Assembly: GCA_964469055.1 (NCBI GenBank)
Contig: CAYXXN010000050.1
Location: 1-17,124, forward strand
DNA: 17,124 bases
Direction: 5' to 3'
From: CAYXXN01 sp964469055
GTDB lineage: Bacteria > Acidobacteriota > Thermoanaerobaculia > Multivoradales > JAHEKO01
Part shown: in pieces, positions 1-7,752 of the stretch
How positions within the stretch are numbered: position 1 is the first letter of the stretch
Layout of the letters: each line of letters starts with the position of its first letter
Translations under genes and position numbers: made by a program
Notes under the pieces: generated by a model
Seen by the model: the letters and a program-made list of their open reading frames with translations, nothing else
What the model was told of the DNA's origin: nothing
Database searches by the model: none

Positions 1-304
1 CCACGTAGACGCAATCGAAAGGCTCCAGGGGGTGTTCGACGCCCTCGAGCACGACGCTTCCCCGGCCGCGCAGCACGATGACCGCGTGCGGATGCTGGTG
101 CCGTTCGAGGCTCGACCAGCCGCCGGGGGCGATCTCGAAGTAGCGGGTGAGGAAGCTGAGGTCTTCCTCGCCCTCGCCGAGGCCCAGGAGCGTCTGGCGG
201 ACGACGCCGCAGAACTGGCCTTCCGCGACCTCCTTGTAGGCGCGCTCCGGGACGCCCTGCCAGCGAAAGTCGCTGTGCTTGACGACCTTCGAGCGGTCGC
301 TCAC
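1..304 (-). CDS. Cupin-domain protein (3' end outside the window), candidate partner of the RuBisCO-like protein
   Basis: The visible 101 residues form the N-terminal half of a small cupin. The first cupin motif is seen as Gly61-Gly62 followed by His69-Gln-His71-Pro-His73 and an aliphatic strand ending in a Gly turn (RGRG, about 79-82). The glutamate usual in this motif is not obvious, so His73 may take part in metal binding. The GTG start overlaps the stop of the upstream RLP gene as GTGA, and GGAGG lies 4 bases before it, which fixes this start and implies translational coupling. In Rhodospirillum rubrum a cupin (1-methylthioxylulose 5-phosphate methylsulfurylase) acts directly after an RLP, and the pairing here suggests the same role. 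That is inference, because cupins are functionally diverse. The stop codon lies beyond the left edge. Confidence 0.85.
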   Translation of the reverse strand, partial: MSDRSKVVKHSDFRWQGVPERAYKEVAEGQFCGVVRQTLLGLGEGEEDLSFLTRYFEIAPGGWSSLERHQHPHAVIVLRGRGSVVLEGVEHPLEPFDCVYV

Positions 305-1404
305 CCGGCCTCCAGAGTCGCGATGAGCTCGGCGGTGGCAGCCTCGAGGTCACCCTGCTGGTAGAAGCTGCCGCCGATCAGCACCATGGTGTCCGGCCCG
401 TAGCGGGCCACCCACTCCGGCACGCGAGCCACTTGCACGCCACCCGCCGGCACGGGGAAGGCCGGACGAACCGCGCCGAGCGGCGCCCGCAGGGCTCGGG
501 CGATCGCCGCGCAGCGCTCCTCGCTCCAAGCGAAGCGCCCTCCGGCGTTGACGAAGATGACGCCGTCGCAGCCGGCCAAGCGGAAGAGCTGGCCGAAGAG
601 GACCTCCGGGGCGATGCCGTGGTCGTCGCCGAAGAGGGCGCCCGAGAAGGTGGGGTGGCCGAGGAGGGCTAGGCGGGACGCGGCAGCGAGCCAGCGCACG
701 GCCTCGAAACCCAGCAGCATGGGGCTCACCATCGCGCCGCGGACACCGAGCGAGCGCAGCCACGCGACCCGCTCCGGCAGGTCACCGGGCGAGCCGGTCA
801 GGTTCGGAAAGTAGAGCGTGCGCCCGCCGGTCGCGGCGTTCGCCGCGAGGACCGCCTCCTGGCAGCGCGCCGCCCGCTCGCGGAACGGCGCCAGCTCCGG
901 CTGCTCGTCGAGCGAGTGGTCGTCCTTGACCATGTCCGCGCCGCCGCGGGCGAAGGCGGCCGCGTCGCGCGCGAGCTCGGCGACGGAGAGACCGAGCGGT
1001 TTCACCGCCGCGCAAACCAGCGGCCGGCGCGCAACGCCGCAAAGCTCGCGCAACCCCGCGATGCCGAAGGCCGGGCCGCGGAAGCGCTCCGGCAGCTCCA
1101 AAGGCCACTCGACGGCGGCGAGCCGGATGCCGCGGTGCATCGAGATGTTGCCGAACAACAGATTCACGAGCTGGGTGAAGTGCGGCCCGACGACACAGCT
1201 CGAGTAAGAGACGACCACTCTGTGCCGCCCGTCCGGCAGAGGCTCGATCGACTCCGTGTGCCCGACGATCCGCTCCTCGATCTCGGGTGAGAAGCAGTCG
1301 GGGGGGATCTCCACCGTTTGCTCGAGGGCGATCTCCCGCGCCCGCGCGGCCGGACTCACCCCCGCAGGGCAGACGAGCTCGTAGTGGGCACGGATCCTGG
1401 CCAG
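301..1404 (-). CDS. RuBisCO-like protein (form IV, DeepYkr-like), probable methylthio-sugar-phosphate isomerase or enolase
   Basis: This is a RuBisCO large-subunit superfamily protein. Numbering from the GTG at 1359, the barrel shows VKPLGLS (Lys120), GGADMVKDDHSL (Lys145, Asp146, Asp147, His148), GGRF (273-276), PAGG (304-307) and IGG (328-330). The carbamylation-site Lys and two Asp are kept, but the metal-binding Glu of true RuBisCO is His and the second Lys of KPK is absent, so CO2 fixation is very unlikely. From memory, KDDH is typical of DeepYkr-type RLPs, whose R. rubrum member isomerises 5-methylthioribulose 1-phosphate. The first standard start (GTG 1359) would cut off the conserved first strand (RIRAHYEL). 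The same frame is open back to 1413, and a CTG at 1404 has AGGGG 6 bases upstream, so I place the start there. It follows dinB by 9 bases and overlaps the cupin gene by 4. Other RLP activities, such as decarboxylation of oxo-isoapionate, remain possible. Confidence 0.88.
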   Translation of the reverse strand: MARIRAHYELVCPAGVSPAARAREIALEQTVEIPPDCFSPEIEERIVGHTESIEPLPDGRHRVVVSYSSCVVGPHFTQLVNLLFGNISMHRGIRLAAVEWPLELPERFRGPAFGIAGLRELCGVARRPLVCAAVKPLGLSVAELARDAAAFARGGADMVKDDHSLDEQPELAPFRERAARCQEAVLAANAATGGRTLYFPNLTGSPGDLPERVAWLRSLGVRGAMVSPMLLGFEAVRWLAAASRLALLGHPTFSGALFGDDHGIAPEVLFGQLFRLAGCDGVIFVNAGGRFAWSEERCAAIARALRAPLGAVRPAFPVPAGGVQVARVPEWVARYGPDTMVLIGGSFYQQGDLEAATAELIATLEAG

Positions 1405-1415
1405 GCTCGACCCCT
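1402..1415 (-). promoter_or_regulatory. Ribosome-binding site and CTG start that decide the RLP N-terminus
   Basis: AGGGG at 1415-1411 overlaps the TAG stop of dinB (1416-1414) and lies 6 bases before a CTG codon at 1404-1402. There is no ATG, GTG or TTG in frame between that TAG and the GTG at 1359, yet the 15 codons between CTG and GTG encode a strand typical of RLP N-termini. CTG initiation is inferred. Readthrough of the in-frame TAG from dinB, or a sequence error, are the alternatives. Confidence 0.55.
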
Positions 1416-1884
1416 ACTCGAAAGCAGCGGTCCGGACTCCTTGGATGAAGTCCGTGTACGGCGGATCGACCCCGGCCCCCCGCAGCTCGACCGCGATCTG
1501 GCCGCGGTGGTAGGCGGAGTGCACGACCACGTGGGTGAGGATGTCGTCCACCCGATTGCTCCAGCTTTCCCCCAGTGAGTTCACGTAAGAGCAAACGCGC
1601 TCGAGCTCGGCCTCTCCGAGCCGTTCGAGGTAGCCCGTCCAGCGCTCGGCGAGCCGCGCCAGCACCTCCCCCACCCCCGCCGGGTCCAGCTCTGGCCACA
1701 CCGCCATCGACCGGGGCTCGCCGAGCAGGCGCTCGAGCCACAGCACTTCGGCTGCGGCCACGTGCGCCAACCAGCGCACGGCCCGCGGCGGCGGACTCGC
1801 CACCGCCGAGAGCGCCCTCGAGAACTCTCCGTTCGCCCAGCGGTCGTAGGCGAACTGGCGGCGGTGGCGGGCGACGGAGTCCAC
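1414..1884 (-). CDS. DinB/YfiT-family four-helix putative metalloenzyme
   Basis: The 156-residue product has the usual DinB length and its three metal-binding histidines: His41 (WLAHVAAAE), His122 and His126 (HVVVHSAYHRGQI). The N-terminal helix (FAYDRWANGEF) is also typical. Members of this superfamily include thiol-dependent transferases and isomerases (mycothiol-dependent maleylpyruvate isomerase, bacillithiol transferase BstA) as well as many proteins of unknown activity. The substrate cannot be read from the sequence. The start is the GTG at 1884, because AGGAT lies 7 bases upstream and the family fold begins just after it; an upstream ATG in frame (1968) would only add an Arg-rich stretch that overlaps the previous gene. 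It lies 10 bases after the TlpA-like gene and 9 before the proposed RLP start, so it is part of the metH run. A role with the RLP and cupin through a low-molecular-weight thiol is speculation. Confidence 0.88.
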   Translation of the reverse strand: MDSVARHRRQFAYDRWANGEFSRALSAVASPPPRAVRWLAHVAAAEVLWLERLLGEPRSMAVWPELDPAGVGEVLARLAERWTGYLERLGEAELERVCSYVNSLGESWSNRVDDILTHVVVHSAYHRGQIAVELRGAGVDPPYTDFIQGVRTAAFE

Positions 1885-1891
1885 GCCGCGG

Positions 1892-1904
1892 ATCCTAGCT
1901 CGCG
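1892..1904 (-). repeat. 13-base repeat copy 1, translation-initiation module of dinB
   Basis: CGCGAGCTAGGAT, spanning the stop of the TlpA-like gene, places AGGAT exactly 7 bases before the dinB GTG start. The identical 13-mer occurs at 2481-2493 with the same spacing to another GTG. Confidence 0.7.
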
Positions 1905-2482
1905 GGTGTCGACGGCTCGGCGAGCAGCTCCTCGATGCGTGCCTCGAGCGCCGCGTAGTCCGCGTCACCCTTGACGTACTGGCCGCCGGGATGGAGGTAC
2001 CGCACGACGCCGTCGCGGTCGAGCAGGAAAGAGACGCTCGTCCAGCTCGCCGGCACCTCGTCGAGCCACCAGAGACGCAGCGTCACCCAGTCCTCGTCGA
2101 TCGCCACCGGGAATTCGAAGCCCAGCTCCCCGGCCCAGCGCGCCACCGCCGCCGGGTCGAGCGGGCCGGCGCTCTTGTGGTGGTAGAAGCCGAGCACGAC
2201 GAGGCCGCGCTCACGGTAGCGGTCATGGAACTCGTTCAACGCCGGCGCCGAGGCCCGACAGAAGGAGCAGTACGGCGCCGTCCACCAGCGCACCAGCACC
2301 ACCTTGCCGCGCAGCGCTTCGAGGGTGAGCGGCGGGCCGGGGAGCCAGTGCGAGACCGTCCACTCCGGCGGCTGCCGGCCAAGGAGCCGCGCCGGCGGCG
2401 GCGGCTCCGCCGCCCGGGAGACGGCGAGAGCCGGCAGTACAAAGAGCGCGACGAGGGCCGCGAGCCGCTGCACGACGACCAT
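1895..2482 (-). CDS. Secreted TlpA/redoxin-like thiol-disulfide protein
   Basis: The 195-residue product has a hydrophobic signal or anchor segment (about residues 5-25, ending near SRAAE) followed by a thioredoxin fold. Its redox motif is Cys72-Ser-Phe-Cys75 in a TAPYCSFCRASAP context, and the core ends with SFLLDRDG (151-158) and HPGG (164-167). It should act outside the cytoplasm in thiol-disulfide exchange. The residue that aligns with the usual cis-proline before the FLLD strand is Ser149, which is uncommon in TlpA proteins. It starts 42 bases after the metH stop and ends 10 bases before dinB. The ATG at 2482 has AGG directly against it, while a GTG three codons later (2473) has AGGAT 7 bases upstream and may be the true start. 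Partner and substrate are unknown. Confidence 0.88.
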   Translation of the reverse strand: MVVVQRLAALVALFVLPALAVSRAAEPPPPARLLGRQPPEWTVSHWLPGPPLTLEALRGKVVLVRWWTAPYCSFCRASAPALNEFHDRYRERGLVVLGFYHHKSAGPLDPAAVARWAGELGFEFPVAIDEDWVTLRLWWLDEVPASWTSVSFLLDRDGVVRYLHPGGQYVKGDADYAALEARIEELLAEPSTPAS

Positions 2483-2493
2483 CCTAGCTCGCG
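2481..2493 (-). repeat. 13-base repeat copy 2, translation-initiation module of the TlpA-like gene
   Basis: A second exact copy of CGCGAGCTAGGAT lies in the metH to TlpA-like gap. AGGAT sits 7 bases before the GTG at 2473, the same geometry as at dinB, which argues for the GTG start over the overlapping ATG at 2482. Confidence 0.65.
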
Positions 2494-2524
2494 CCCCCGA
2501 AGGGCGGCCCGCCGTCGTCGCGGT

Positions 2525-6031
<3,507 letters not shown>

Positions 6032-6036
6032 GAACG

Positions 6037-6066
6037 AAAACCCGCTCCGGACTGCAACGGAGCGGG
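6037..6066 (-). terminator. Rho-independent attenuator just before the metH start
   Basis: On the minus strand a perfect 9-bp stem (CCCGCTCCG at 6066-6058 with CGGAGCGGG at 6049-6041) closes an 8-base loop and is followed by TTTT (6040-6037). It ends 5 bases before the metH ATG, so it can only act as a leader terminator for metH, under control of the aptamer upstream. A candidate antiterminator is GAGCGG at 6097-6092 pairing with CCGCTC at 6065-6060, which would break the 5' arm. A competing small hairpin (GCCGC, 5-base loop, GCGGC at 6105-6091) would hide that GAGCGG and let the terminator form. Confidence 0.85.
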
Positions 6067-6104
6067 TCGTCGCCTACCGGACAATTCGTTGCCGCTCTCC
6101 GCGG

Positions 6105-6195
6105 CCACATCCTCGCCTCACTGGCGAGAGGGCACCTTGGGTGTCCGTCCCAGGTTGCCGAGCCCGGTTTGCGAACCGGACCGCTCCTGATGCGG
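6105..6195 (-). ncRNA. SAM-I/IV-type (SAM clan) riboswitch aptamer in the metH leader
   Basis: The hallmark of the SAM-I/SAM-IV clan, CGGCAACC (6160-6153) followed by a stem and AGGTGCC (6137-6131), is present. A full four-helix plan can be drawn. P1 is CCGCATC (6195-6189) with GATGTGG (6111-6105), 7 bp including one G-U. P2 is GAGC with GCTC plus an inner CCGGTT/AACCGG arm around a CGCA loop. P3 is ACCTGGG with CCCAAGGT, one base bulged. P4 is CTCGCC with GGCGAG around AGTGA. No clear k-turn is seen in P2, which fits SAM-IV or SAM-I/IV better than classical SAM-I. The aptamer begins about where transcription from the promoter at 6230-6201 should start and is followed by an intrinsic terminator. 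High SAM would therefore be expected to shut off metH and the genes behind it. The exact Rfam class needs a covariance search. Confidence 0.82.
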
Positions 6196-6200
6196 GAAGG

Positions 6201-6230
6201 AGCCTAGTGCCAGATTGCGAGCGCTGTCAA
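6201..6230 (-). promoter_or_regulatory. Sigma70-type promoter of the metH operon
   Basis: On the minus strand a consensus -35 box TTGACA (6230-6225) is followed, after 18 bases, by TAGGCT (6206-6201), which keeps the key first T, A and last T of a -10 box. Transcription would start near 6195-6193, right at the 5' arm of riboswitch helix P1. This spacing independently supports both calls. The promoter lies between the lipoprotein stop (6269) and the aptamer. Confidence 0.75.
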
Positions 6231-6268
6231 CTCGTCGCTGCCGGCGAGGGCGGCTGGGATCGAGCCCG

Positions 6269-6601
6269 TCAGCTGCGACGCAGGGTGACCGGACCGAGCT
6301 CGATGACGTCGTTCGAGCGGATCGTGCCGCGGAGCGTGTTCCCGCCGACGGTGATCTCGATCTGGCGGCCGTTGAACTCGCCCTCGAGGGCCTGCTCGAC
6401 GGAGACGGGGTGGTGCACGGCGCCGAAGAAGCGGGCTTGACTCGCAGGGCACTGCTCGCAAACGAAGGCGTACCTGCCTCCCGAGCTCGCCGTCCAGTCG
6501 CCCGAGATGTCGAAGACCGAGGGCTCCGTCGGCCCGCCGTCGCAGGCGACAATCGAACCCAAGAGAAGCGCGCCGACTCCGATGAGGGACCTGGTCGTCA
6601 T
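6269..6601 (-). CDS. Small predicted lipoprotein of unknown function
   Basis: The 110-residue product starts with a short lipoprotein signal: MTTR, a hydrophobic stretch and a lipobox ending IVAC, with Cys20 as the lipidation site. A Gly/Pro-rich linker follows. The remaining 80 or so residues look beta-rich (FDISGDWTAS at 30-39, GRQIEITVGGNTLRGTI at about 78-94) and contain a Cys48-Glu-Gln-Cys51 pair. AAGGAG lies 3 bases before the ATG, a strong site that fixes the start. It sits between metF (132 bases upstream) and the metH promoter and could be expressed from metF readthrough or from its own weak promoter. I do not recognise a family, and a structural role in the envelope is only a guess. 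Confidence 0.8.
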   Translation of the reverse strand: MTTRSLIGVGALLLGSIVACDGGPTEPSVFDISGDWTASSGGRYAFVCEQCPASQARFFGAVHHPVSVEQALEGEFNGRQIEITVGGNTLRGTIRSNDVIELGPVTLRRS

Positions 6602-6664
6602 GGTCTCCTTCTTTCTGTTGCTCGGCCCGGAGAGGTGGACACCGCTGCAAGCCGTTCCACGCCA

Positions 6665-6694
6665 GACTAACGCCGAAGGCGCCCAGCCTGCAAG
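6665..6694 (-). promoter_or_regulatory. Weak candidate promoter for the lipoprotein gene
   Basis: On the minus strand TTGCAG (6694-6689) and TAGTCT (6670-6665) are 18 bases apart, about 63 bases before the lipoprotein ATG. Each matches the sigma70 consensus only partly. Nearby, GCCTCC and GGAGGC form an inverted repeat just after the metF stop, but no T-run follows it, so it is not called a terminator. Confidence 0.25.
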
Positions 6695-6733
6695 GGCCTC
6701 CGCCGCAGCGCCCGGCCGGGAGGCACGACCCCT

Positions 6734-7684
6734 TCAAAGGCCGAGCTGCTCGACCACCCTCCCCACCGCCTTGCTGCTCGACATGACGTAGAAGTGGAGC
6801 GCCGGGACGCCGTGGGCGATGAGCTCGCGGCTCTGCTGGACGGCCCATTCGACGCCAACGTCGGCGGCGCGCTCGCGGGGGACGCGATCGATCTCGTCGG
6901 CCAGGGCGGCCGGGATCTCGCAGTAGAAGTTCTTGGGCAGGGCGGTGACCTGGCCGGCGCCGGTGATCACCTTGAGGCCAGGGATGATGGGCACGGTAAT
7001 CCCGGCCGCCCGGCAGCGTTCGAGGTAGGTGAAATAGTGGTGGTTGTCGAAAAACATCTGGGTGACGATGTAATCGGCTCCTGCGTCGACCTTGGTCCTC
7101 GTGTAGCGCACGTCGGCCTCGAAGTTCGGCGCCTCGAAGTGCTTCTCCGGGTAGCCGGCCACACCGACGCAGAACGCCGACGGCTCGGCATCGAGGAGGT
7201 CGCGGGCCAGGTACTCGCCGCGGTTCATAGAGGCGACCTGATCGACCAGCTCGCAGGCCCAGCGGTTGGCTGTCCGCCCGTGCTGCAGGGGCTTCACGAA
7301 GCCGTTCTCGTCACCGCGGATGGCGAGCACGTTCTCGATCCCCAGGTACTTGAGCTCGATCAGGAAATCCTCGGTCTCCTCGCGGGTGAAGCCGGTGCAC
7401 AGCACGTGCGGCACCGCATCGACGCCGTACTTGCTCTGCACGACCGCGCAGATGCCGATCGTCCCCGGCCGCTTGCGCTGGACGCGGCGCACGATCCCCT
7501 GCGCGGTCTCCTCGTAGATCGCCTGGGCGGCGTGGCTGGTGATGTCGATGAACGGCGGCCGGAAGCGCACCAGGTCGTCGATCAAGGCGACGAGTTGCGA
7601 GAAGCTCCCACCGCGCAGCGGCGGGATGATCTCGAAGCTGATGAGCGGCCCGTCGGCGCGGGCGAGGTGCTCGGTGACCTTCAT
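6734..7684 (-). CDS. metF: 5,10-methylenetetrahydrofolate reductase MetF
   Basis: MetF reduces methylenetetrahydrofolate to 5-methyltetrahydrofolate, the methyl donor used by MetH, with FAD bound in a TIM barrel. The 316-residue product shows the catalytic glutamate in ISFEIIPP (Glu18), the folate- and flavin-contacting aspartate in AIRGDEN (Asp125), ADYIVTQMFFDNHHYF in mid barrel, PIIPGLKVI, and a C-terminal GVPALHFYVMS strand. The RPPFIDIT form of the N-terminal barrel resembles the MetF type I associate with Bacteroidota and similar phyla rather than the E. coli type. The ATG at 7684 is chosen because family homology begins there; an in-frame extension to 7726 runs back through a TATACT promoter box. 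No ribosome-binding site is visible, in keeping with a very short leader. It is read away from the divergent exopolysaccharide gene at 7753. Confidence 0.96.
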   Translation of the reverse strand: MKVTEHLARADGPLISFEIIPPLRGGSFSQLVALIDDLVRFRPPFIDITSHAAQAIYEETAQGIVRRVQRKRPGTIGICAVVQSKYGVDAVPHVLCTGFTREETEDFLIELKYLGIENVLAIRGDENGFVKPLQHGRTANRWACELVDQVASMNRGEYLARDLLDAEPSAFCVGVAGYPEKHFEAPNFEADVRYTRTKVDAGADYIVTQMFFDNHHYFTYLERCRAAGITVPIIPGLKVITGAGQVTALPKNFYCEIPAALADEIDRVPRERAADVGVEWAVQQSRELIAHGVPALHFYVMSSSKAVGRVVEQLGL

Positions 7685-7695
7685 CGCGACGCGGC

Positions 7696-7701
7696 AGTAT
7701 A
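7696..7701 (-). promoter_or_regulatory. -10 box of metF (TATACT), near-leaderless transcript
   Basis: TATACT on the minus strand lies 11 bases before the metF ATG, so the predicted 5' leader is only a few bases. A clear -35 is not seen; TTGGGA is the best candidate, with a long 19-base spacer. Confidence 0.5.
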
Positions 7702-7706
7702 AACGC

Positions 7707-7722
7707 GAGGGCCCCCGCCCTC
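7707..7722. repeat. Inverted repeat between divergent promoters
   Basis: GAGGGC and GCCCTC form a perfect 6-bp inverted repeat around CCCC, between the metF -10 box and the -10-like box of the gene at 7753. The position suits an operator for a regulator of either gene, but short GC-rich repeats arise by chance in such DNA. Confidence 0.35.
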
Positions 7723-7738
7723 CCAACGGTGCATGGGC

Positions 7739-7744
7739 GATAAT
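7739..7744 (+). promoter_or_regulatory. -10-like box (GATAAT) of the helical-repeat gene
   Basis: GATAAT ends 8 bases before the GTG start at 7753, giving a near-leaderless transcript. No convincing -35 lies 16-19 bases upstream. It faces the metF -10 box 38 bases away. Confidence 0.4.
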
Positions 7745-7752
7745 TCGGCGCC

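Noticed and set aside
301..1404. True RuBisCO (CO2-fixing)
   Set aside because: The metal-binding Glu of KDDE is His and the second Lys of KPK is missing, so it is a form IV RuBisCO-like protein.
1885..1968. N-terminal extension of the DinB protein from an upstream ATG
   Set aside because: It is Arg/Ser-rich, overlaps the TlpA-like coding sequence and lacks family homology. The GTG at 1884 has a well-spaced ribosome-binding site.
6032..6268. Cobalamin riboswitch or T-box before metH
   Set aside because: No B12-box-like or T-box sequence is visible. The conserved core matches the SAM clan.
6695..6733. Rho-independent terminator after metF
   Set aside because: GCCTCC/GGAGGC and CCCGGCCGGG can form stems, but no T-run follows on the minus strand.
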